DNA from: Candolleomyces eurysporus
Taxonomy: Eukaryota; Basidiomycota; Agaricomycetes; Agaricales; Psathyrellaceae
Reading direction: 5' to 3'
Assembly (NCBI GenBank): GCA_027579435.1
Contig: JANBPK010001702.1
Location: 1-15,266, forward strand
DNA length: 15,266 bases
Numbering within the stretch: position 1 is the stretch's first letter; every line of letters starts with the position of its first letter. This document shows positions 7,777-15,266 of this stretch, piece after piece. Below the pieces are notes generated by a model. It saw nothing but the letters and a program-made list of their open reading frames with translations, did not search any database and was not told where the DNA came from. The position numbers were made by a program, and so were the translations under genes.

Positions 7777-8534
7777 CTACTCTATGACAAGCTTGTCATC
7801 ATCATCTAAATCAGATACCATGTCCACACAGTCAGGATTTCCATCGTCGTCCTCAAAGGTCTCGTTTTCGAGCTCCCAAAGTGAAGTGTAAGGAGGCGCA
7901 TGGTAAACTAATCCCTTCCAAAGCAGAACCTTCAATACTTGCAGGGCTTCAACAATGTTGGCCTTGAGTTGATTGTGTTGTTTGGAAATGGTGATCCCGG
8001 CTGAAGAGAACACATGCTCACTAGAAACAGAGGACACCATGATTGGGAGGTAGACCTGTGCTAACAAGGCCCAAGTTGGATATTGTTGGGCATTGAGCTA
8101 TAAACAATTCTAGAAAGACAAAGATAAAAGAGGTACTAAGCATGTACCCCCCACCATTCAACCATCAACTAATCCTTCTCACGTTCACCATCACCTTCAA
8201 GTACTTCTTGAACTCCTTTGACCAAGGCTGATTGCTTTCTGTGGATGGCAACACCATGCTCTCATCATCATCAGAGCTGTCACAGTCAAACCTGGACTTT
8301 GACGCCAATGGAGCCAGAGGCTGTGCTGTGGTGGCCCCATAGAGCTTCTGATAATGGTCTTTGAAGACCCAGGCCACAATCATGCAGATTACATCTGTTC
8401 GTGTACCAGGAAAGCATGCTGAGTTTGCACCAGCTGCAGTGAGTCTCATGCATAAGTCCTGGATGAGGCTGTCCCATGCATGAGGACTGGATAACAGTAA
8501 GCAGGGGTTCATGCATGAGCCCCTTTCCCATTTA
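7777..8534 (-). pseudogene. decayed hAT transposase, C-terminal half with dimerisation domain
   Basis: The minus-strand exon 8097-7777 encodes LNAQQYPTWALLAQVYLP, then SSVSSEHVFSSAGITIS and NIVEALQVLK. This is the hAT C-terminal dimerisation signature of fungal elements. A 50 bp intron (8147-8098, GTACAT..TATAG) joins it to EWWG just upstream, which restores the conserved EWWG..YPTW spacing in frame. Further upstream, 8534-8165 reads WVFKDHYQKLYG, an acidic linker and KEFKKYLK. This frame meets a TGA and is shifted relative to EWWG, so the gene is frameshifted. The N-terminal zinc finger and most of the RNase H-like core are missing. A second element inserted at 8535 splits it further. It is dead as a transposase source. 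Confidence 0.8.
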
Positions 8535-8806
8535 CACTGTGGTTTATAATGTGTTTGTTCAAAGAGCACATTTTAAGCAAACCAAATGCAAGGGTTGACT
8601 TTGTCTACAATCTGCAATGCAAATGTTCAAGCCAGGCAAATTCAAATTTGCATTGCATGTGTCTGGCCTCTTTCTGCCACCACTAAAACTTTGCTCAATA
8701 TGTGTCCAATGTAGGCACATTAAACACAAACTGTAAACAAATGCATTCCTTGCACCTGATTTGCTCTAGATGTGCTCATTGAACAAACACATCAAAAACC
8801 ACAGTG
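8535..8806. mobile_element. 272 bp MITE-like element with ~60 bp inverted repeats and TTA target duplication
   Basis: The left end CACTGTGGTTTATAATGTG (8535) and the right end (8806, reverse complement CACTGTGGTTTTTGATGTG) remain similar inward for about 60 bp, including TGTTTGTTCAAWGAGCACAT. Both sides are flanked by TTA (8532-8534, 8807-8809). A 3-bp duplication with CACTG termini fits a non-autonomous EnSpm/CACTA element; PIF/Harbinger, which also duplicates TTA/TWA, is the alternative. It encodes nothing and sits inside the older hAT relic. Confidence 0.75.
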
Positions 8807-8809
8807 TTA

Positions 8810-9469
8810 GGCAAGCCCCTCCTGTGCCCCTCCCATACCTTTCCTGCACCTCAGGCCAAAATGGGTGCTGGGCGCCTTGTTGCTGTCTTGTTGCTGTTGG
8901 CAGCCTTCCCGACAGGTTCTGTCATTCCCATCTGGGCTAACCTCTGTCCCATCACCAATCCCAATTAGGCAGCCGCCCAAATAGGGCAGATCTCCTCAAT
9001 ACTGTGTTTTCTTAGGTTGTCCCCTATGTTTCTCTGTAAATTTTTATGTTTTTATATGTTTTATACCATATACAACACCACTGATGTGACGCTTACTCAC
9101 ATACCTTCATAAAAATCGCAAATTAACGGAACCTTTCTTCAGAAGCGATTCTGAATTAAAATACTATGGCACGATAACAACGATTGGAATTCAGCATGTC
9201 TTTGGAACATTGGGAAACCAAGAGTTGAAGCGGTTCCTGGCTTCCAACTTAGCAGACCTCAGGGATCTAGCTCAGAGACCCAAGTACGACGGTTCGGCAG
9301 TGGTGCTTTATATTAGGAGGGCCCTGTGAGCATATCCGAAGGGTAGAGGAACAATTCAGAACCATCTCTGCACGCCTGACCTGGCAAGGTACGGTGATGA
9401 GATTGGTGCTGCCGAGCTTAGAACACACACACAAAACCACCAACCACAACCTATATACAGGCTGTGTAC
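8810..9469. other. hAT remainder and unassigned AT-rich stretch; one tiny secreted-type ORF
   Basis: The part next to 8810 may continue the hAT relic in a shifted frame on the minus strand. A plus-strand ORF at 8861-8968 encodes 35 residues beginning MGAGRLVAVLLLLAAFP, which looks like a signal peptide followed by about 17 residues. It has no further support and may be chance. From 8990 to 9110 the sequence is AT-rich. A short CA-rich tract at about 9421-9436 resembles the one at 14320-14335. Confidence 0.35.
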
Positions 9470-9960
9470 AGACGCGGTGTGAGAGTCAGGCCGCACAAAG
9501 TCAAAGTGCAAGATTGTGGGGTTATTGAGTGAATTAAGAATACTAAGTTCTCAAGTTCTCTCTTAGATACACTCCACACAAACTAGAAGTACCCTAGTGT
9601 ACAGCTAGTGAGATTCCTATTCCCAAGTAGTCAAGCCTTATGACTGCTTAAGTTCCTAAGTTCCAAGATAGACTGATAGTTCATGCCATGTACATGTGAA
9701 GTATGAGCAGAAAAACTTGATAGATTCGCTGATAAACACAAGTAAAGATAAAACAACAATGATACAATGATGCTGCTTGAATCAGTAGTTAGCGTGTATA
9801 TATACTACTTTGAGCTGTGTAAAAATAGATAGAGAGACACATGTGATAGACAAGTTCATAGCCAATAATAAGAGTCCAAGCAAAAGATAAAGAGAAAATA
9901 GAACCGGGTATTGGTAGAGGCTGCGCCAAGATTGTAGCTGCGCAAGTCAGGCATGCCTCT
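9470..9960 (-). repeat. LTR-like degenerate repeat, copy 1
   Basis: It resembles 14840-15266 in the same orientation through a series of ordered matches: GAATTAAGAATAC..AAGTTCTCTCT, TAAACACAAGTAAAG, GTGTATATATACTA, and AAGAGTCCAAGC..AGATAAAGAGA..GGGTATTGG. A TATA-like tract (9795-9806) is shared with 15101-15110. The order of the blocks and the lack of coding capacity suggest a long terminal repeat or solo LTR. No reverse transcriptase, integrase or gag is present, so the class is not established. Confidence 0.5.
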
Positions 9961-11300
9961 GAACGCCAAATTTAGGTCACCATTTCCTTTCTGGTGAAGC
10001 CGCATGAGATGCTGACTGATGATCGAGGGTGGACGGGCATCCTTGCTCCGTGTCCCCTACCCCTGTTGCCATCCTCAAGCCGCTTGGATAGGTACAGTGG
10101 CCCCATGTGGAGTCAGCTGCACCTTTTCCCCAATACCAACGGTTGGTCTGTTCATTTCTCTGACTCAGAACTCAAGCCACTTCAGAACTTGCGCCACATT
10201 GGAGTTTATAACAGCCACCAAGCCGTGCCACCAGCTATGGACTTCGTTGTTTTGAAAGACCACTTGTGCCGCTCCAGTACTTGTACTCAATTAATGTGAA
10301 GCCGCCTGATTCCTAGACCCTCTGGTTGTGCTGCCTGAGTGTCCTGGCAGTTGCGTGTAAAAGGTATAAGACTTTCCGAAGCCACTTGAGTCGAGCCGCC
10401 TGACTTTTAGCACAGTGTCAGCTCAAGTAGCTCCTCTGGTCAGGGTATAATACAACTGGGGTGGCTTCAAGTTGACAGCCTTGAGTAGCTTCAACTCTTG
10501 TGTCCCTAGAGTCGTAGTACTAACTCTTTTCCTTCTCAAGCTGTGTGAACCTTATCGATAGCATAGTTATCCTTATACTTAGAGACTCAGACCATGTCAA
10601 CTTTGTAGTTTATTATTGCAAAAATTGAAGTTATATTCGCTAAAACAGATGCGGTCGTATCAACGGCGCAGGGAGAGGATATGCACACTACAAAGGACAT
10701 TCGCTAAGCAGAAGGTGTAACGTCACTCTGTGGCTTCAAGGACATGATGGCAAATCTGTTAAGTCAATTAAACCTGACAGTTACTGGATTCGGAAGTATG
10801 AGCGGCTTGGTCGAAGACTTCTGAAGAACCGACTTGCTGTGTGAACCGATGCGGAATGAGATAAAGGCCAGAGGGCAACTTCGGAACCCGAGATAGGTAT
10901 CGGAGCCGCAAGCTGAACTTGGCAAAGAGAAGAGCATGGTGTGCGGAGAAATACAGAGTACCTAGAGGCGAGGCAATGGTGTGATAAGGGCTTGAGAGTG
11001 ATGCCCAGCCAACTGGGTAGATGGAAGGAGGGTCAGGAGCAGAGGTACTTACCTCCGAACTCATTCTGAATAACCGAAACATGTGGAAACAATGGAGTGC
11101 CACTTCGGCAGTGGTTCTGAATGAGTCTCAATGCGAGTCTAGGAGGAGCGAGACCTTGTTCTGGAGCTTGGGTGTTTTCATGTGATTATCTCTTTTTGGA
11201 CCAGCTGGTTTCATGTGTTTATATTTCTGTTTGTCTTGAATGTGTTTGCCAAACTTATCTACAGTATTTAATCTTGGACTCTAAGTAACTGAATCTATAT
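9961..11300. other. repeat-like non-coding stretch with clustered short motifs
   Basis: I find no supportable gene. Short frames at 9994-10299 (plus) and 10768-11103 (minus) lack domains and homologous partners. The distinctive content is motif clustering. AAGCCRC-type heptamers recur at 9997, 10077, 10174, 10299 and 10379. The palindromic heptamer TTCNGAA recurs at 10181, 10374, 10789, 10819, 10880, 11064 and 11115, continuing from 9138-9361 and into 11390-11653. Confidence 0.45.
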
Positions 11301-11755
11301 AGCAGGTAGCTAGTGTTGTATTTTGCGTCCGGGTCCATGTTACCCACCAAATCTACGAGAGCTTTTCTGTTATCTTTTGTGTGTTTAAGTTCAGAAGTTG
11401 TTCGGAGGCCATGTCCTCATCGTGTTGTCAAAAGTTATATCGTGTCGAGACTGTGTTCTCACTTCTGAAGTCAAATCTGTTATTGTCGAAGTCTGTTGTC
11501 CACAAAGCTTAGCTTCCGAAGCAATAACATCGAACCTGGTTGAGCCTTAGCTCCCCCTTCAAACTTGCAATTGCAAAGTTTACACTCCGAAGCCTTAGTC
11601 CAGCTAGACTTAGAGCTTTTCACTATACCCTTGCCCGCCTCTTATCTTCTGAAGATACTTGGTGTGTTTATTTTGTGTGTGTTAGTGTTAGAGTTTGGTT
11701 CTTATTCTTGTTGTGCTTTGAGCCTTAGAACGCGACCTGCGCATCACCACTTGGT
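11301..11755 (+). repeat. left arm of a ~455 bp degenerate inverted repeat
   Basis: Reads inward from GCAGGTAGCTAG to ACCTGCGCATCACCAC. The reverse complement of 14258-14728 shows the same blocks in the same order: GCAGGTAGCTAG, GTGTTTAAGTTCA, GGTTGAGCCTTAGCTCCCCC, GACTTAGAGCTTTT, ACCCTTGCCCGCCT, a GT-rich tract, and ACCTGC[G/A]CATCACC. The arms differ by several indels. They may be long terminal inverted repeats of a DNA element holding the CxC ORF, or two LTRs lying in opposite orientation. Confidence 0.65.
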
Positions 11756-12214
11756 AAAAGGTCACTAATTAAATTGCTAAAAGAAACACAGAAAATCAAC
11801 AAAAAAAAACAGCCTTGTCAGGTATGCTTCTTTCTCCTGGTTGCTGTAGTACCACTACCGCTCACCAAGGCCTTTGGACCGGCCCTCTTCTTTGCTGGCC
11901 TAGCTGCCACCCTTTCGCTCACCTCCACAAACATGGAAGCCCCTTTTGTCTCCCCATTCAACAAAGGTAGCCACTTCGTCGACTTCTCCTGCACTCTCCG
12001 TCTGTTACAGGTAATGCCTGATTGTTACCAAATCACCGTTAATTGCCATTACTAAACCTTCTTGCCTTCTCTTTCAATAGTTATACTTAACTTTTCTTTT
12101 CTTTACCTGTTGATTGATTGTGCTTAAATATCAAGTAACTACAAAAAACATCTTACTATTTGAATCTTTGTATTATTAGACTATAAGTTGTTGATATATT
12201 TTGGCTGTACTTAG
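11756..12214 (+). other. region between left arm and repeat array, no assigned gene
   Basis: A plus-strand frame runs from 11774 to 12055. It begins at a non-ATG codon and includes a hydrophobic run followed by NMEAPFVSPFNKGSHFVDF, with an ATG at about 11932 and a possible CAG|GTAATG donor near 12010. I do not recognise it. If the left arm is an LTR this would be the leader/gag position, but no gag motif is visible. From 12056 to 12214 the sequence is AT-rich and featureless. Confidence 0.3.
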
Positions 12215-12760
12215 CAGTCCCCCACAAGTCCAGCTGGACTCCGGTATGTCCAGCAGACTTCCAGTGGACTTTCACTGGATTTGACCTAAAAAGCAAGATT
12301 TTTATTCAATGTCTGGTAAAAGTCCAGTTAAGTCCAGTGGAGTCCAGCACTTGTCCAGTACTTTTCTGGGACCTGTCCGGTGAAAGTCCAGTTTGTGTCC
12401 AGCATCAGTCCAGTGGATTTCCAGCGATGTGTTTGGCATTAGTCTTGTGAATTTCTGGTGAGTTTCTTTAACTAAAACTCCACTGGAATTCCACTGGACT
12501 TCCAGCAGAGTTCCAGTGAATTTCTGGTGAGTTTCTTTAACTAAAACTCNNCTGGAATTCCACTGGACTTCCAGTGGAGTTCCAGTGAGTTTCTGGTGAG
12601 TTTCTTTGACTGAAACTCTGCTGGAATTCTGCTGGACTTCCAGTGGAGCTCTGGTGAATCTCTAGTGACTGAACCTCTGATGGAATTCCGCCGGACTTTC
12701 AGTGGAGCTCCAGTGGATCTCTAGTGACTGAACCTCTGATGGAATTCCACTGGATTTTTA
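12215..12760. repeat. left array of palindromic TCCASTGGA motifs
   Basis: Ten exact copies of TCCACTGGA or its reverse complement TCCAGTGGA start at 12260, 12333, 12409, 12479, 12490, 12559, 12570, 12639, 12709 and 12746, among many one-mismatch versions such as TCCAGCTGGA and TTCTGCTGGA. Two ambiguous bases (12550-12551) mask a probable further copy. Arrays of short motifs just inside element ends are typical transposase-binding regions. This array ends about 160 bp from the stop codon of the CxC-type ORF, and a smaller array lies on its other side. Confidence 0.8.
12449..12760 (+). repeat. five-unit tandem repeat (69, 69, 69, 59 and ~45 bp)
   Basis: Units start at 12449, 12518, 12587, 12656 and 12715. 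The first three are exactly 69 bp each (GAATTTCTGGTGAGTTTCTT opening, ending TTCCAGT or CTCTGGT). The fourth is a 59 bp form with an internal deletion, and the fifth is a truncated copy of that form. Divergence increases to the right. Each unit carries one to three TCCASTGGA-type motifs, so tandem duplication has amplified the motif. Confidence 0.85.
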
Positions 12761-12916
12761 CAACTGGTGCATAATCTCACTGGACTTCTGGTAGAATTCT
12801 ACTAGATTGTTATACAACTTGGAGTAAACAGACCAAACCTGGTTATTATTTGAAGTATGTGATAAGTCTGTTGAGCTTTTACTGGACTTCTACTGAAATG
12901 TTACTACCAAACTGCA

Positions 12917-13765
12917 CTAGTCAATTGGTGCTACTGCTACTATTGCAACTGCTTCATTCTCCTCCTCCCTCTCAATATCCCCTTCTTCTTCATTGTAATC
13001 CCCATCTATTTCTTGAATAGTTGCACTGGCATGGTCTGCTTGTCTTTGAAGAACTCGCTTGGTATGAATATAAAGAAGACTGTGCAAATACCACTTAAAG
13101 TTGCTAATAACCATTTGTTTGAGTATAGACTGAAAGCTTGAAATCCAAGCATTAAGCTGTTCAGATGCCTGAGTATTGAATGCACGTTTCCATTGTAATA
13201 CACCATTTGCACCTTCTTCTTGAATGACAAGATTGGGATTGCTGCCATCCATTGGAGTTGGGTTGCACCAGGTTTGACAAAGAAGATCACTGTGCTTGTG
13301 GTTGGTGTAGCGGTAAGTGTCCACTATAAACCTGGAGTCTTTCCAAGTAGAAAATGCAGTGCCATTAGCCACAGCAGTTCTGAAGACCATGCAACCTTTT
13401 TCAATACAAATATAACTAGGGCGAGATGCTTGTGTAGGAAACATTTTCTCCAAGAAGCGCAGAATATTTGTTGGTGACTCAGACCTGTCAAACAAGTCCC
13501 ATCCCACAACAACTCCACAAGGGTAGCAGACAGATTGAGTGCAGTAAAACTTGGCAGGACCAAAGTAGTGCTTTCTTTGCACTGCAGCATCATCATTGTC
13601 AGAAGTGTCATGAGGTGGAGCAGCTTGTGGGTTACAATGATGATCCCATTCAAGGTTTTCATTTGGCCTTGAGATCATGCGCCAAATACCTGAAAGATTA
13701 CTCTGGCTATGAGCGTCAAGATACTTTTTCCAGTCCCTTTGATGAGCTTGGCAAGCTTTAGTCCC
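12917..13765 (-). CDS. KDZ transposon-associated CxC5/CxC6-type protein, C-terminal exon (282 residues)
   Basis: A single open minus-strand exon runs from an acceptor (..CTATTAG, ending 13766) to the stop at 12917. It opens with GTKACQAHQRDWKKY, the end of a Cys/His cluster as in CxC6. The long conserved block follows: PCGVVVGWDLFDRSESPTN, RPSYICIEKGC, SRFIVDTYRYTNHKHSD, CQTWCNPTPMDGSNPNLV, AFNTQASEQLNAW and KWYLHSLLYIHT. The C-terminus is acidic. From family knowledge, such proteins are encoded inside or beside Kyakuja-Dileera-Zisupton elements of mushrooms; their molecular role is unknown. The N-terminal cysteine clusters are not found in frame, though a candidate upstream exon with CRDAIEFEALHFAYQER lies at about 13820-13900. 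The gene is either spliced from exons I cannot join or 5'-truncated. The frame has no stops despite heavy decay around it. Confidence 0.7.
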   Translation of the reverse strand, partial: GTKACQAHQRDWKKYLDAHSQSNLSGIWRMISRPNENLEWDHHCNPQAAPPHDTSDNDDAAVQRKHYFGPAKFYCTQSVCYPCGVVVGWDLFDRSESPTNILRFLEKMFPTQASRPSYICIEKGCMVFRTAVANGTAFSTWKDSRFIVDTYRYTNHKHSDLLCQTWCNPTPMDGSNPNLVIQEEGANGVLQWKRAFNTQASEQLNAWISSFQSILKQMVISNFKWYLHSLLYIHTKRVLQRQADHASATIQEIDGDYNEEEGDIEREEENEAVAIVAVAPID

Positions 13766-14085
13766 CTAATAGAGCCAATAAATTAGTCCTGCAGTGTGTT
13801 ATTGCTAAAAAAGGCCCTGGTAACATGTAACACTATCTGTTGTCTCCTTTCTTGGTATGCAAAATGTAATGCTTCAAATTCAATTGCATCCCTACAGTCT
13901 GGCACAGTATTACTGCTTANTTTTTTTTGATTGTTTTTGTTATTCTCTTGGGCAACAGCATTTGCACAGTAGTGATCAACTATTCTGGCTTGTTTCCAAA
14001 GTCAGCAGTAATAATTTGTATTTAATTCTAGCATAAATGAATTCTATTTACCCATTTATTTGGGCCTTGTTAGAACTGCACTAGC
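13766..14085 (-). other. upstream part of the CxC-type gene, exons unresolved
   Basis: On the minus strand 13900-13800 reads CRDAIEFEALHFAYQERRQQ without stops, which could be an exon, and the segment ends in an intron-like stretch before 13766. A T-run with an ambiguous base lies at 13920-13928. No start codon or Cys-rich exon can be assigned with confidence. Confidence 0.3.
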
Positions 14086-14265
14086 ATTCCACCAGACTTT
14101 TTTTCACTAGATGTCCACCGGAATTCCACTGGACCTGCTCCACCGGAAGTCCACTGGAAGTCCACTGGAGGTCCACCAGACTTTCTGGTGCCTGAGTCCA
14201 GTCAAAAGGATCTGGAAGGCATTCCACCAGACCTTTAGTGCCGGAGTCCAGTAAAAGTGGTCCAG
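14086..14265. repeat. right array of TCCASTGGA-type motifs
   Basis: Exact copies start at 14125, 14150 and 14161, with related TCCACCGGA, TCCACCAGA and TCCAGCGG forms between them. ACTCCGG-type blocks (GCCGGAGTCCAGT at about 14240) mirror CCAGCTGGACTCCGG near 12230, so the outer edges of the two arrays face each other as inverted sequence. The array abuts the right arm at about 14258. Confidence 0.75.
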
Positions 14266-14728
14266 CGGTGATGTGCAGGTAGCAAACTGGGGCTCTCTAA
14301 CCAACAAAACTATAGAACTCAAACACACACACACAACCACAATAACACAACACACGAAATACCTTTGTGAAGATAAAGGCGGGCAAGGGGTATAGGTAAA
14401 AGCTCTAAGTCAAGTCAAGAGAGGCCTCTAGAACTCTTCTTGTACAATCACAAGTTTGAGGGGGAGCTAAGGCTCAACCAGCAACAATAGAAATGCTTCA
14501 TGAAGTGACTTCGCTAACACACGGTAAGGTTTGAGATACAATAGATAACTTTGCGAACAGAGGGCACGGCCTTGAGCAACTTTAATGCAAGAACGATTTG
14601 GTAAAACGCAAGCGACATGACTCTGATTGACTTTGTGAACTTAAACACTCTTTTCTCAATAACAGATGGCTCTTGTAGATTCCTGGGAACACGGTCCCGA
14701 CGCGAAATACAAATGCTAGCTACCTGCT
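14258..14728 (-). repeat. right arm of the ~455 bp degenerate inverted repeat
   Basis: Reverse complement of the left arm at 11301-11755, with the same order of blocks. It contains a CA-rich microsatellite (about 14318-14355) facing a GT-rich tract in the left arm. Family similarity continues outward into the LTR-like copy at 14840-15266, which suggests that this arm is the inner half of a longer terminal unit of at least 1 kb. Confidence 0.65.
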
Positions 14729-14839
14729 GAAGGGATCTAGTACGGCGAGACTACTAACTCACACAACCTAACACCTAGCACCAACTCCAAGTCGAGCCGT
14801 GCGAGGTAAGTAGTATGTATAAACCTTTTGTAGTTGTGC

Positions 14840-15266
14840 CACACCGAAATTGGGGGTGCGAGTATGGGGGGTAGTGTAGAGTATTAAGAATTTACAAGTT
14901 CTCTCTCTTGTGCACACTAGTTTCAAGTAATCACACAGTTAACCCTAAGGTTACTTCTTTATAGCTTTGATCTTTCCTTTACTTAGTATCACACCACACG
15001 AGATAAAAGTCACAAAACCAGTCGATTGCAAATGCAAAGTAAACACAAATNAAAGCAGCAGTAAANTTCTCTNGGGGNAAAAACTATGCTAAGAGAGTCC
15101 AATATATATACTATCTGGAGCCGCGCGATCACCAGAGCATGNATAAATAGGTGTACATGAGATTTATAAATAAAGAGAGTCCAGGCCCCAGCTAGAGAGA
15201 GAGATAAAGAGATAAAAGAGGGTATTGGATACACCAAGGTGCTGCCATGCCACTCCTGCGCTCGCG
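14840..15266 (-). repeat. LTR-like degenerate repeat, copy 2, running off the right edge
   Basis: Direct-orientation relative of 9470-9960 with shared ordered blocks (ATTAAGAATT..AAGTTCTCTCTC, AAAGTAAACACAAA, AATATATATACTAT, AGAGAGTCCAGGC and AGATAAAGAGATAAAAGAGG, then GGGTATTGG). Five ambiguous bases lie between 15051 and 15142, consistent with collapsed copies of a repeat. It has no coding content. Confidence 0.5.

Noticed and set aside
9529..9536. GTGAATTA matching the bases before the presumed hAT end at 7585
   Set aside because: Considered as an 8-bp hAT target duplication, but no matching terminus lies beside it, so it is coincidental.
10819..11653. TTCNGAA motifs considered as heat-shock elements
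   Set aside because: The heat-shock element needs two bases between TTC and GAA; here there is one.
11774..12055. 93-codon plus-strand frame after the left arm considered as gag
   Set aside because: It starts at a non-ATG codon and shows no gag, zinc-knuckle or other recognisable motif.
12449..12760. regular repeats considered as a CRISPR array
   Set aside because: Units are contiguous with no unique spacers, and the context is eukaryotic with introns.
13220..13761. overlapping plus-strand frames of 85 and 97 codons
   Set aside because: Antisense shadows of the CxC-type exon, which has clear family motifs.
15010..15237. 75-codon minus-strand frame
   Set aside because: Crosses five ambiguous bases inside an LTR-like repeat; no coding support.

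Overview
The window looks like transposon-rich accessory DNA of a filamentous basidiomycete, most likely an agaricomycete. Three things suggest this: genes broken by 48-69 bp GT..AG introns; recognisable members of families expanded in these fungi (HNH_2 nuclease-domain proteins, NACHT/STAND proteins, the CxC cysteine-cluster proteins that travel with KDZ transposons, hAT transposases); and nested DNA transposons. No rRNA, tRNA, CRISPR array or bacterial operon structure is visible. Scattered ambiguous bases (856, 7645, 7647, 12550-12551, 13920, 15051, 15066, 15073, 15078, 15142) lie mainly in repeats, which fits a draft assembly with partly collapsed copies.

Positions 1-1500 hold a possible gene edge on the minus strand, one copy of a ~280 bp dispersed repeat (438-716), and one copy of a spliced-looking repeat (about 940-1400). 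The second repeat is interrupted by a clean 131 bp inverted-repeat element with a TA target duplication (1111-1241). Positions 1512-2776 hold the one gene that can be assembled completely: a five-exon, 342-residue HNH endonuclease-domain protein with all three HNH residues present. A degraded paralogue of it lies at about 3995-4325, followed by the second 280 bp repeat (4515-4796), an unassigned stretch with a 140 bp-period duplication (5004-5247), and a broken Nop4-like RRM gene (5730-6225).

At 6226-6560 is the second copy of the spliced repeat, without the 131 bp insertion. It is joined to the C-terminal part of a NACHT/STAND protein (6566-7525, minus). Next comes a decayed hAT transposase (7777-8534, minus) with a 272 bp MITE-like element (8535-8806, TTA duplication) nested in it. 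From about 9.1 to 11.7 kb there is no convincing gene. This stretch holds LTR-like degenerate repeats and an unexpected cluster of the palindromic heptamer TTCNGAA.

The last third is a composite element. A minus-strand KDZ-associated CxC-type ORF (12917-13765) sits between two arrays of the palindromic 9-mer TCCASTGGA (12215-12760 and 14086-14265). Outside these is a ~455 bp degenerate inverted repeat (11301-11755 and 14258-14728). The sequence after 14840 is a distant direct copy of 9470-9960. The genes do not form a pathway. The window reads as layered insertion of several element types around one surviving HNH gene, with fragments of host genes (NACHT, Nop4, HNH paralogue) caught between them.
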